From assembly GCF_958295425.1 (NCBI RefSeq), contig NC_081141.1:14479204-14543203 (forward strand): 64,000 nt of DNA, given 5' to 3'. The translations under genes and the position numbers were made by a program. The notes beneath the pieces are model-generated. The model ran no database searches, had not been told where the DNA came from, and worked only from the letters and a program-made list of their open reading frames with translations. Each line of letters opens with the position of its first letter. The stretch's first letter is position 1. Shown here piece after piece: positions 11,615 to 21,639 of this stretch. The DNA comes from Solea solea (Eukaryota; Chordata; Actinopteri; Pleuronectiformes; Soleidae).

Positions 11615-12799
11615 ATGCTCCTAAACGCCACCGTCACTCTGTCGGTGGACTTCAATACTCCGGAGGACTTCCTCATCTTCACCTTCCATGTCCTGTTCGC
11701 CACCAGCGCCGTGCTCGTCGCCGGCTCGGTGGTGATCGGTATCTCCTCCACTCGGTCACTGCGGGGCCAGAACCGCTTTATATTCATGCTGAACACGAGC
11801 ATCAGTGACACACTGACAGGCTTCTCGGTTTACTACCTCGGCCTCTTCGACGTGCAGGAGGGATATCCCTCCAGAAACGGAACATTTTATATTCTACCCT
11901 CATTCCTGGGGGTCAACGTGTTGACTTTCCTTTTTGCGCAGTTTGACCGCTACTTCGCCGTGTGCCACCCGTTCTTCTACAACCGCTACATCACGCGCTG
12001 CTGCGTCATAGGTATTTGCGTGTTTTGCTGGACTTACACGTACACAATCCTCACCGTGCAGAACATGGTGCCAATTTCAAAGGCGGCTCAAATAAACGCG
12101 TTCGGGGTGATGACTCTGCAGATTATTGTTGTCGTTAAGGTGCTGATGACAGTTAAACTATACATCATCGCCAGGAATCAACTGGCGAGGGAGGCGCCCA
12201 CCGCGGACAGAGACAACAAGAAGGAGTCGCTGCGCATCATAGTGTTTGTGGTTATTTGCTTCTTGGCTCTTTGGTGTCCGTCATTTGTAAATATTATAGT
12301 CAGACAGTTGACTAGAAAAGGTTTGACGTTTAGGAATGAGGCCACTAACCTGTTCGCCACCATGGCGCGTTTAAACGCGCTGGTCACGCCTGCCCTGTAC
12401 ATCTGGGGCAGCCCGGCGCTGCGGAGTGCAGTGTGGAAGACAGTGTGGCGGAGGGTCTGTCCCATGTGGAGGACAAGGTCAGTCCCAACAGTCAAGTTGT
12501 CAGTTGTTTTGCGTAAAAAAATATATATATATATATATAATGTAAGAAAAATAACTATGTCCACCCTCACCTTAGGTTTCTCTCCAGAGTTGGTTTCACC
12601 ACTGATGGAGTGACAAACAAACCATGAAGGAGCATCTGCATCCCCGCATGCACGAAGATGAACTGCACTGCACGTGAGGCACATATTGTGGTTCAATCAC
12701 GTTGTAAAAAGTTCTCAATCATTGTGTGTGTGTTTTTTTGTCTTTTTCAGACTGCAACACGAACCTGCACATAGAGGAAAATGGTTTTACTGTATGTGA
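11615..12799 (+). CDS. Class A GPCR, cluster member 2, two coding exons
   Basis: The start at 11615 (MLLNATVTLSVDF) aligns with the paralogues' LSVDFDSPED amino ends. The protein has an N-terminal glycosylation site (NAT), an NGT site in extracellular loop 1, FDRY followed by FAVCHPF after TM3, WCP in TM6 and TPALY in TM7. If unspliced, the frame runs through an (AT)n microsatellite to 12613, an implausible tail. A donor (ACAAG|GTCAGT) after 12477 falls exactly where the paralogues stop, and a strong acceptor (TCTTTTTCAG) precedes 12751. Splicing gives the tail RLQHEPAHRGKWFYCM ending at 12799 and a 303-aa receptor, the same length as the spliced minus-strand member. The signal and ligand are unknown. 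Confidence 0.88.
12519..12538. repeat. Short (AT)n tract inside the GPCR 2 terminal intron
   Basis: An AT dinucleotide run just after the proposed donor. Reading through it would give an IYIYIY tail, which argues that this is intron. Confidence 0.85.
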
Positions 12800-12899
12800 A
12801 ATGATGAATCAAAGGTGAAAGAAAGACTGAACGGTTTAAGCTTTGGTGACAGAAAGTTAACTACACGTTTTAGACATATCATAAACGATGTTAAATGAT

Positions 12900-12946
12900 T
12901 AAATTAAATTAAATTAAATTAAATTAAATTAAATTAAATTAATTTA
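12900..12946. repeat. (AAATT)n pentanucleotide repeat
   Basis: Eight or nine tandem AAATT units. A (AAT)n run follows at about 13007-13031. Confidence 0.92.
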
Positions 12947-13557
12947 ATTTAAAATGGTTACCAGGGCAACAAACAAATCACTCTAATTATCATGATGAAT
13001 CTGAAATAATAATAATAATAATAATAATAATTTTTCTCATGCAATGAAGGTTAAATAAGCTATAGTCCATTGTGGTTTAAACACCTTGGTGGACACAGAA
13101 CATGAAAAACGCAGAGATGCGTTTCACACATCTGAGGTGCTATCACAACATGTTGAACGATTGTCTTTTTCCAGGTTTTAAGAAAGAATCTTGGGGAAAT
13201 GACATCAAACTTTGTAACTCAATCCTTCGCAAGTGAGTGAAAAAACAGTCATACTGACAACAACATGTAAAATATGTGACATTTTCCCCTCCGGTGTACT
13301 AAAGATGACATTTTCTATCGCCAGGCCTAACTTGTCTTGAATAACACATGATAGGCTGTATAACCTGAGTCTCGAGATCATGTTTGAAAGTGGAACCGCA
13401 TGTACCTGTAAGTTCAGGTTCATATTTATTCATAATTTGACGGTGTTTTACAAAAAGGCCGCTGTCAGCCGCACGTTCAGGACCATGGTCAGCTCCACTG
13501 TCACCTGCAGCCACAAGACTCCAATTGTTGTTGTTTTGGTGGTTTTGTTTGTGTGTT

Positions 13558-13665
13558 TACCTTGGCTGTAATGAGTGGTTATTTATGTTACTGTTACCAT
13601 TCATTTTGAACCAGTTTGATCGCTGACCTCTGATCTCTGACCATGTCTGCATGCCTAAATCAATA
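13558..13665 (-). mobile_element. Tc1-like transposon remnant at the left end of duplication unit A
   Basis: Matches, in order, blocks of the common fish Tc1-like element also seen at 44828-45238: an ACCTTGGCTGTAATGAGTGG block, GTTACTGTTACC, TGAACCAGT, CTGACCTCTG, and ACCATGTCTGCATGCCTAAAT. The middle and ends of the element are missing. Any transposase reading would be on the minus strand. Confidence 0.65.
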
Positions 13666-14497
13666 TTAGTTTTGTATCAAATTCAAAACTAATTCATGTG
13701 CATTGTTTACACCATACACTGAAATGCAATGACTTTATTTCAGTTTCTGCATTTCCACTTTCCTTGTACAAACCTTGTCAGTGTTTAAGATACTGAACAA
13801 TGGTGTGTTTTGTAATTTAAATGACAACAATTATTTCTAATATTCTATTGCTTTTTCTTTTTACCAACACCAACGGTTAAATAGCAGATATTCTGGGTCA
13901 CAAATGTTGTGTAAATATGCTTTACGAGTTATAATTTGCCTAAAAGAAACTAAACCTTCATTTTGCTATGGGCTTCGAGTTTTTGTTGGTACTGAACCGA
14001 TTAGTGCAATCTACACAACTGAAATAAAAAAAAAGAAGAGAAACGCAAACTTGTTTTAGCACTCAGTGCAATTAGAGAAGATAAACCAAACAAACAACTA
14101 TCTTTAACTACAGCAAAGCTTATTGTAATCACGATGATGGAGCTAATAAATGAGATGAGGTCATGTCTTATGGGAAAAGACGTGAGGTTCATCAACGAGC
14201 TATAAGACAGTTATTGCTTCTCTCTGACACCACAGACCCTCTGTCGACTACAGCAGCTCCCTGGATTATCTGGGGGGGGGGGTTATTTCTCACCTCATTA
14301 GAGCATCATTATTTTATTTTTATTGTTGCTGAAGTCATTTTATCATAATTGCACCATCAAATCTGATAATAATGTGCTGCATGCGAATGTGGAAATGTCG
14401 TTCACGGTGAATCGAAATCTAATTTTATAATCTAATCTAAAACCGCATGATATGAATAAGGCTGTTGTGACTTGTTTTATTTATTTATTTATTTTGG

Positions 14498-14536
14498 TTA
14501 AATAATGGCAGCGCATCTAAGTGACGCCCGTGAACA
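14498..14536 (+). promoter_or_regulatory. Core promoter and start context of GPCR 3
   Basis: A TTAAATAA box at 14498-14505 lies 39 bases before the ATG. The block TGACGCCCGT at 14522-14531 ends 5 bases before the ATG. The same block, at the same distance, precedes GPCR 4 (17000-17009) and GPCR 5 (20637-20646). Conservation between the more distant GPCR 5 and this copy suggests a functional element or very short leader. Confidence 0.5.
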
Positions 14537-15548
14537 ATGCTCTTCTCTAACCTCTCCTTAGTCCCTCTCTCGGTGGACTTCGACAGTCCCGAGGACTATT
14601 TCGTCTTCATATTCCAAATCGTGTTCGCCACCACTGCGGTTCTCGTGGCAGGACCGGTAGTCGTGGCAATTGTGCGCACCAGAGCGCTGCGCCTGCAAAA
14701 CAGGTTCGTTTTCATGCTGAACACGAGCATTTGTGACACTCTGGTCGGACTTTCAGTCTATTACCTGGGTCTGTTTGATGTTCAGGAGGGGTTTCCGTCT
14801 AGAAACGGCACTTACAATATTCTGTCTTACCTCCTCGGCGTGAACATCATGACGTTTTTATTTGCGCAGTTTGACAGGTATATCGCCGTGTGTCATCCTT
14901 TCATTTACTCCCGGTTTGTAACCCGGCGAGTCATCGTCGCTATAAACGTCTACTGCTGGTTTCACGTGTACGGACAGTGGATTATTTCCTACACTATCCC
15001 CGTGTCCAAAGCCATTCAGCTGTACGTTTTCACTATTGTCTTCTTACAGGCCGTCGTGCTCACCAAAGTGGCCATGACTATCAAACTGTATGTCGTTGCC
15101 AGGTACCAGCTCGACAGAGACCCCCCGAGTGCAGAGAGAGAAAGCAACAGGGAGTCGTTAAGAATCATCATTTTTGTTGTCATAAGCTTCTTGGTGTTGT
15201 GGGGTCCCTCTTTTGTAAATATTATACTCAGACTGATGGTGGGAAAGGGGCTGTCGTTCAGGAACGAGGCCACGAACCTCTTCGCCATCATGGCTCGTTT
15301 GAACGCAGTGTGCACACCTGCGGTGTATCTGTGGGGGAGTCCGGCTCTGCGGGAGGCCACGATGAGGACAGTGTGGCGCAAACTGTGCCCGAGATGTAAG
15401 AGGAGGTAAGAAAGACGCGGCCATGTCACCAGTGCCGCCGTTTCAACAGCAAACATGTTTTAAACACATTATAATTCCCTTCGTTCACAGAATTGGCGCA
15501 ACTCGTGTGAAAGGAAACGACAAAGGGAGGCCGATGAAGAGTCACTGA
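14537..15548 (+). CDS. Class A GPCR, cluster member 3, tandem copy A
   Basis: The single long frame (14537-15409) encodes 290 aa: glycosylation site NLS near the amino end, LSVDFDSPEDYF before TM1, Asp in TM2 (SICDTL), NGT in loop 1, FDRY at 112-115 with IAVCHPF, WGP in TM6, TPAVYLWGSPALRE at the end of TM7, and a basic tail CPRCKRR. No Cys stands at the TM3 outer end or in the short loop 2. The stop codon overlaps a consensus donor AG|GTAAGA. An acceptor (TCGTTCACAG) before 15491 would give an in-phase tail RIGATRVKGNDKGRPMKSH ending at 15548 (308 aa). A poly(A) signal lies at 15666-15671. Ligand unknown. Confidence 0.9.
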
Positions 15549-16040
15549 CAGTGAAAACAAGGAATCCTCGGCTTCAGTGACACCATGGACATTAGATTAT
15601 TGTTTTCAACAAGAAATATACACATAAATCATTTTCTTTGCAGATAAATATTGGCTGTTACTAGAAATAAAATTCAGTTTGCCTGTGTTTGGTGCAGCTA
15701 AATCTGCAGCGCTTTGTTTTATTTTATTTTCCTATAAGCCCGATAAGCATTATTTAAACACACGCGCACAGTTTACGGGTGCACAGTGAAGTGATATATT
15801 ATTATGGGGTATACATTTTGAGTTTTAAAAAAGAACTATTTGTCATTTGACTTATTTACGAATGGCTCTAAGATGTAAAAGTAAAATGTGGGCGAGTTCA
15901 GCTTCAACTATGAAGTAATGGCCTTCACTGTATCAATTTAGAGAAAATCGACACAAGTCGTACACCTTCAATCTCAGCAACGCTTGATTTAAATCAGGCT
16001 TTTTTTAAATTCTAAAATGTTGCACCACCTGTTTGTTTGT

Positions 16041-16146
16041 TTACCTTGGCTGTAATTAGTGGTTATTAAAGTTACTGTTACCATTCATTTTGAACCAGTT
16101 TGATCGCTGACCTCTGATCTCTGACCATGTCTGCATGCCTAAATCA
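16041..16146 (-). mobile_element. Tc1-like transposon remnant at the left end of duplication unit B
   Basis: Same remnant as 13558-13665, copied with the tandem unit. It sits at the junction between units A and B. Confidence 0.65.
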
Positions 16147-17014
16147 ATATTAGTTTTGTATCAAATTCAAAACTAATTCATGTGCATTGTTTACACCATA
16201 CACTGAAATGCAATGACTTTATTTCAGTTTCTGCATTTCCACTTTCCTTGTACAAACCTTGTCAGTGTTTAAGATACTGAACAATGGTGTGTTTTGTAAT
16301 TTAAATGACAACAATTATTTCTAATATTCTATTGCTTTTTCTTTTTACCAACACCAATGGTTAAATAGCAGATATTCTGGGTCACAAATGTTGTGTAAAT
16401 ATGCTTTACGAGTTATAATTTGCCTAAAAGAAACTAAACCTTCATTTTGCTATGGGCTTCGAGTTTTTGTTGATACTGAACCGATTAGTGCAATCTACAC
16501 AACTGAAATAAAAAAAAGAAGAGAAACGCAAACTTGTTTTAGCACTCAGTGTAATTAGAGAAGATAAACCAAACAAACAACTATCTTTAACTACAGCAAA
16601 GCTTATTGTAATCACGATGATGGAGCTAATAAATGAGATGAGGTCATGTCTTATGGGAAAAGACGTGAGGTTCATCAACGAGCTATAAAACAGTTATTGC
16701 TTCTCTCTGACGCGACAGACCCTCTGTCGACTACAGCAGCTCCCTGGATTATCTGGGGGGGTTATTTCTCACCTCATTAGAGCATCATTATTTTATTTTT
16801 ATTGTTGCTGAAGTCATTTTATCATAATGCACCATAAAATCTAATAATAATGTGCTGCATGTGAATGTGGTAATGTCGTTCACGGTGAATCTAAATCTAT
16901 TTAATAATCTAATCTAAAACCGCATGATATGAATAAGGCTGCTGACTTGTTGTTTTATTTATTTATTTATTTTGGTTAAATAATGGCAGCGCATCTAAGT
17001 GACGCCCGTGAACA

Positions 17015-18026
17015 ATGCTCTTCTCTAACCTCTCCTTAGTCCCTCTCTCGGTGGACTTCGACAGTCCCGAGGACTATTTCGTCTTCATATTCCAAATCGT
17101 GTTCGCCACCACTGCGGTTCTCGTGGCAGGACCGGTAGTCGTGGCAATTGTGCGCACCAGAGCGTTGCGCCTGCAAAACAGGTTCGTTTTCATGCTGAAC
17201 ACGAGCATTTGCGACACTCTGGTCGGACTCTCAGTCTATTACCTGGGTCTGTTTGATGTTCAGGAGGGGTTTCCGTCTAGAAACGGCACCTATAATATTC
17301 TGCCTAATCTCCTCGGCGTGAACATCATGACGTTTTTATTCGCGCAGTTTGACAGGTATATCGCCGTGTGTCATCCTTTCATTTACTCCCGGTTTGTAAC
17401 CCGGCGAGTCATCGTCGCTATAAACGTCTACTGCTGGTTTCACGTGTACGGACAGTGGATTATTTCCTACACTATGCCCGTGTCCAAAGCCATTCAGCTG
17501 TATGTTTTCACTATTGTCTGCTTACAGGCCATCGTGCTCACCAAAGTGGCCATGACTATCAAACTGTATGTGGTTGCCAGGTACCAGCTCGACAGAGATC
17601 CTCCGAGTGCAGAGAGAGAAAGCAACAGGGAGTCGTTAAGAATCATCATTTTTGTTGTCATAAGCTTCTTGGTGTTGTGGGGTCCCTCTTTTGTAAATAT
17701 TATACTCAGACTGATGGTGGGAAAGGGGCTGTCGTTTAGGAACGAGGCCACGAACCCCTTCGCCATCATGGCTCGTTTGAACGCAGTGTGCACACCTGCG
17801 GTGTATCTGTGGGGGAGTCCGGCTCTGCGGGAGGCCACGATGAGGACAGTGTGGCGCAAACTGTGCCCGAGATGTAAGAGGAGGTAAGAAAGACGCGGCC
17901 ATATCACCAGTGCCGCCGTTTCAACAGCAAACATGTTTTAAACACATTATAAATCGCTTCGTTCACAGAATTGGCGCAACTCGTGCGAAAGGAAACGACA
18001 AAGGGAGGCCGATAAAGAGTCTCTGA
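17015..18026 (+). CDS. Class A GPCR, cluster member 4, tandem copy B
   Basis: A near-identical partner of the receptor at 14537. The 290-aa single frame (17015-17887) differs at six residues by my reading: SY to PN before TM3, I to M in loop 2, F to C and V to I in TM5, and L to P at the start of TM7 (EATNPFAIMA). The TM7 Leu-to-Pro change falls in a stretch conserved in copies 2, 3 and 5 and may affect folding. The same AG|GTAAGA donor overlaps the stop; the acceptor before 17969 gives the in-phase tail RIGATRAKGNDKGRPIKSL ending at 18026. A poly(A) signal lies at 18099-18104. The frame is intact, so it is not an obvious pseudogene. Ligand unknown. Confidence 0.9.
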
Positions 18027-18476
18027 CAGTGAAAACAAGGAATCCTAGGCTTCAGTGACACCATGGACATTAGATTATTGTTTTCAACAAATGTATACAA
18101 ATAAATTATTTTCTTTGCAGATAAATATTGGCTGTTACTAAAAAGAATTCAGTTTGCCTGTGTTTGGAGCAGCAAAATCTGCAGCACTTCCGATTTTCCG
18201 ATAAGCCCGATAAGCATTATTTAAACACACGCGCACAGCTTACGGTTGCACACTGAAGTGATATATTATTGTTTTAAAAAAATAACTATTTGTCATTTGA
18301 CTTATTAACGAATGGCTCTAAGATGTAAAAGTAAAATGTGGGCGAGTTCAGCTTCAACTATGAAGTAATGGCTTTCACTGTATCAATTCAGAGAAAATCG
18401 ACACAAATCGTACACCTTCAATCTCAGCAACGCTTGATTTGAATCAGGCTTTTTTTAAATTCTAAAATGTTGCACC

Positions 18477-19888
18477 TCAAAACCTGAAGAAAAACTAAAG
18501 AAGAAATTAGAGATTAAATATCTCCCTTTTTTTCAGGTTTGATGATTAAAACCATTCATTCTGTTGAACTTAAAGGCATAATCAACACATTCGTCTAATG
18601 TTAATGTGGTCAAGACAACAATGTTATACCATCAATCACAAAAACACAAAATGAGAAGAATAAGTATGGGTATTTCATTAGAGGCACGAGTATAAGAATA
18701 TTTTGATATTTTATATTATTAAGTCCTTTTATTCCACTACTACATTACTTTGCATGAGTGCAGCACGCACGCACACCAACAATGATTCTGCTTAAATTAT
18801 TTATTTATTATTTATTTATTTATTTATTATATGGAGCAAAGAAGGATGAACACATTCACAAAGAAGCAGCTGGAATATCAGACTACTTGGTTTGATTATT
18901 TAAAATGTAGATCAGCGCTGGGTTAACACTCACTTTGTGAGGAGGTTGATCCGAACATTCCTTCCCGTCTCTGAATCTTGGATACCTTTCCTCTGGGCAG
19001 GTTTTAACGTTCCTGTGGGCAAAACTATAATGAGTAAATGTACATTTCTACATGCTAACAGTTAACAGAGGAAATGCTACAGCTTCTCCTTAACTCACTC
19101 CTGGAAAAAAACAGTCCAATGTCACATGGCCTTCTTGTCTTCATGTTCTTTAAACCTGTGAAGGTGATGTACTCTGATGTTGCTCTAATGACAAAATGCA
19201 CTGCATATGTTGGTCCTATAGTACAAATTTGAAATGGACTCCAGATGACTGTGAAAAAAGAAAGCAAAATTGGCAATGCAAGCACCAAAAACCAAATAAA
19301 CTTGTTTACACAACGTATAGCTAAATAATAATTGTTATCTAAATGTTACCATTTCATGAACTGACGATAAAGTCACAATGTGTCAGTGGAGACAGAAAAA
19401 TGCAGTGGAGACAGGGATAATACAATGGCCCTTTCGAAAATATATCTAATTGCATATCGTTTAGAAATGTCAGCTTGTTTTAAAACCTTTCCAGCTCAAA
19501 TACTCTAAATGAGAGACATAAAAAAGTAAATGTTTGTAGCCTACATTTAAGCCTTAATAAATAATGTTGTATCCAACAAGAACAAGGACACTGATATCAT
19601 TGACGTGCATGGTTCGTTTTCTTTACAGCAAAAATGTTTAAGCATAAATTCACTGCACAGTTTGGATAATAGACAATAGATAAAAGATAAATGTTAATGC
19701 AGAGTCTGTGAATCTCAGTGAAACATGAGGTGACAGCAGTTTGGACGGCGTGGACAGTTCCCGGTGCTGAAATGACAGCCTTCTAACTCTCAAACTCGGG
19801 TCCACAGTCATGTCCTGCAGCCCTACACTTATTCTAAAATTATAATAAAAAACTGGTCCAAACTGTAAAATAGTTTTTTATATTTTTA

Positions 19889-19919
<31 letters not shown>

Positions 19920-20595
19920 AATAATAATAATAAAAATAATAATGATAATAATACATTTAACATTGAATCATATATAAGGGTGTATGGTGTTTTAAGTAAT
20001 GGTCTACATGTAATGTTTGATTTCAAGTTTTGATTCTATTTGATTTCCGTCTGTTTTTGTTATTTACAGGTTCATTTTGCATCCTAAATAGTTTTAATGG
20101 CACCATCATGACGGATTATCAAGATATGATTTTCATTTATAATCCTTAAATAGTATTTTTCTTTCCCCTAAACTGTTCAGACTGGTTATTATAATAAAAA
20201 TACATTTATTTTTTAAATACATTCTAATACTTTGAAATGTGTGGACTTGGTTCATTGTAAAAAAAATCCTCTCACATATGATTTCAGATTGTTGTACAGG
20301 TTTCTATTTAGTGCAAATATGAATTCGAGAATATGTACCTGCACGTTAGATTGACAAATGCTTCGTATTTGGTGTGCACGTGTACATACATATAATATGG
20401 TTTGTGTGACTAAATAAAAAAAAAAATACTATCCCTTCTCTATTTCAGACACCACAGCGCCCTCTGGTGTCCCGTCTCATTACTTGTAATTTGTTATTGC
20501 TTGGGGCGTTTGATTATATGACTATAAGTGGATTACTATTTGCTGTATCTGCACCTTAACTTACAGAACTATAGTACAGCATCCCACGAGGCTGG
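18477..20595. other. Intergenic, AT-rich, no gene seen
   Basis: Holds tetranucleotide ATTT runs near 18800-18830, a (TTA)n/(TAA)n inverted pair at about 19880-19940 that could form a hairpin, and the CTCF-like site at 20457-20470. The open frames in it are short and unlike known proteins. Confidence 0.6.
20457..20470 (-). promoter_or_regulatory. Candidate CTCF-type site
   Basis: GCGCCCTCTGGTGT is close to the reverse complement of the vertebrate CTCF core (CCACCAGGGGGCGC), with two mismatches by eye. It lies about 190 bases upstream of GPCR 5. Without occupancy data this is only a motif match. Confidence 0.35.
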
Positions 20596-20651
20596 TGACG
20601 TCACAGTTAAGATATAAAATAATTGCAGCACTTCACTGACGCCCGTACACA
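20596..20651 (+). promoter_or_regulatory. CRE plus TATA core promoter of GPCR 5
   Basis: A perfect palindromic cAMP response element TGACGTCA at 20596-20603 is followed by ATATAAAA at 20612-20619. The shared TGACGCCCGT block sits at 20637-20646, and the ATG is at 20652. If the TATA box is used, the 5' leader is only about ten bases. The CRE is not seen at the same place in the other cluster members. Confidence 0.55.
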
Positions 20652-21539
20652 ATGTTCTTCTCCAACCTCACAGACTCCATGACAGGTGGAGTCCGTCTCT
20701 CTGTGGACTTCGACAGTCCTGAAGACTATCTCATCTTCATATTCCAGATCTTATTCGCCACCGCCACAGTCCTCATAGCGGGAACAGTGGTGATCGGAAT
20801 CCTGTTCACCAGAGCGCTGCGCCTGCAGAACAGGTTCATTTTCATGCTGAACACAAGTATCTGTGACACTCTGGTGGGGTTCTCAGTCTATTACCTGGGC
20901 CTGTTAGACGTGTATGAGGGTTACCCGCCGAGAAACGGGACTTATAATGTGCTGTCGTCGCTCCTCGGCGTGAACATATTGACTTTTTTGTTCGCGCAGT
21001 TTGACAGGTACTTCGCGGTGTGTCACCCTTTCATCTACAGCCGCTTCATCACGCGCCACTTTGTCATTGGCATCAACATCTATTGCTGGCTTTACAACGC
21101 CGCGCACCTGCTGGCCAGGAACGTGCTGCCACTGTCCAAAGCCATGCAGCTGTACGTGTTCAGCATCGTCTTCCTACAGCTGATCGTGCTCACCAAAGTG
21201 GCCATGACCATCAAACTGTACGTCATCGCCAGAGTGCAGCTTCAGAGAGACCCTCCGAGCGCAGAGAGAGAAAACAAAAAGGAGTCACTGAGAATAATCA
21301 TCTTTGTTGTCATAGTCTTCCTGCTGTTGTGGTGTCCCTCTTTCGTTAACATTATCATCAGGTTTGCCGGGGGAGGCGCAATGTCGTTTAGAAACGAGGC
21401 CACTAACCTCTTCGCCATCATGGCTCGTTTAAACGCAGTGTGCACACCTTCGGTGTATCTGTGGGGGAGTCCGGCTCTGAGGGAGGCCACGATGAGGACA
21501 GTGTGGAGGAGACTGTGCCCTGGATGCAGGAGGAGGTAA
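20652..21539 (+). CDS. Class A GPCR, cluster member 5
   Basis: Single frame of 295 aa. Landmarks: NLT glycosylation site at 5-7, SVDFDSPEDY at 17-26 before TM1, Asp72 in TM2, NGT at 95-97, DRY at 118-120, WCP at 227-229 in TM6, TPSVY at 265-269 in TM7, and a basic end CPGCRRR. It clearly shares ancestry with members 2-4, with the same loop lengths. TM1 lacks the usual Asn; TM5 has no Pro. The stop overlaps an AG|GTAACA donor-like site as in the others. The only nearby acceptor, before 21711, lies in a retroposon tail and would add just RSCCKM, so splicing is unproven here. AATAAA follows at 21746-21751. Confidence 0.9.
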   Translation: MFFSNLTDSMTGGVRLSVDFDSPEDYLIFIFQILFATATVLIAGTVVIGILFTRALRLQNRFIFMLNTSICDTLVGFSVYYLGLLDVYEGYPPRNGTYNVLSSLLGVNILTFLFAQFDRYFAVCHPFIYSRFITRHFVIGINIYCWLYNAAHLLARNVLPLSKAMQLYVFSIVFLQLIVLTKVAMTIKLYVIARVQLQRDPPSAERENKKESLRIIIFVVIVFLLLWCPSFVNIIIRFAGGGAMSFRNEATNLFAIMARLNAVCTPSVYLWGSPALREATMRTVWRRLCPGCRRR

Positions 21540-21639
21540 CAGAGGCACAGCAACACTCTCCAGAATGTGGTCTATTTACCTCTCTGTCGGTGTAAATATA
21601 GAATTTAAAAATACATTTCTATGGGTTGATTTTTCTTGT

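Larger units (their letters stand above)
13545..16027 (+). repeat. Tandem segmental duplication, unit A (contains GPCR 3)
   Basis: Unit A is followed directly by unit B (16028-18476). Both begin with the same Tc1-like remnant near GTTTACCTTGGCTGTAAT and end at TAAAATGTTGCACC. Offsets between corresponding features are constant to within small indels (the two start codons are 2478 bases apart). Divergence is slight, including indels in 15750-15830, so the event looks recent. Confidence 0.93.
16028..18476 (+). repeat. Tandem segmental duplication, unit B (contains GPCR 4)
   Basis: A head-to-tail copy of 13545-16027. It begins with the same Tc1-like remnant (16041-16146) and ends at TAAAATGTTGCACC at 18476, after which the sequence becomes unique. 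It differs from unit A by scattered substitutions and small indels; for example, part of the stretch after 18187 is shorter than its counterpart. Confidence 0.93.

Noticed and set aside
11588..12613. GPCR 2 as a single 341-aa exon starting at 11588
   Set aside because: The start is 9 bases past the TATA box, and the end runs through an AT microsatellite with no similarity to paralogues; start 11615 and splicing at 12477 fit better.
12178..12696. 172-codon minus-strand frame
   Set aside because: An antisense shadow of the GPCR 2 coding exon.
15016..15456. 146-codon minus-strand frame, repeated at 17494-17934
   Set aside because: Antisense shadows of the tandem GPCR copies; conserved only because the copies are recent.
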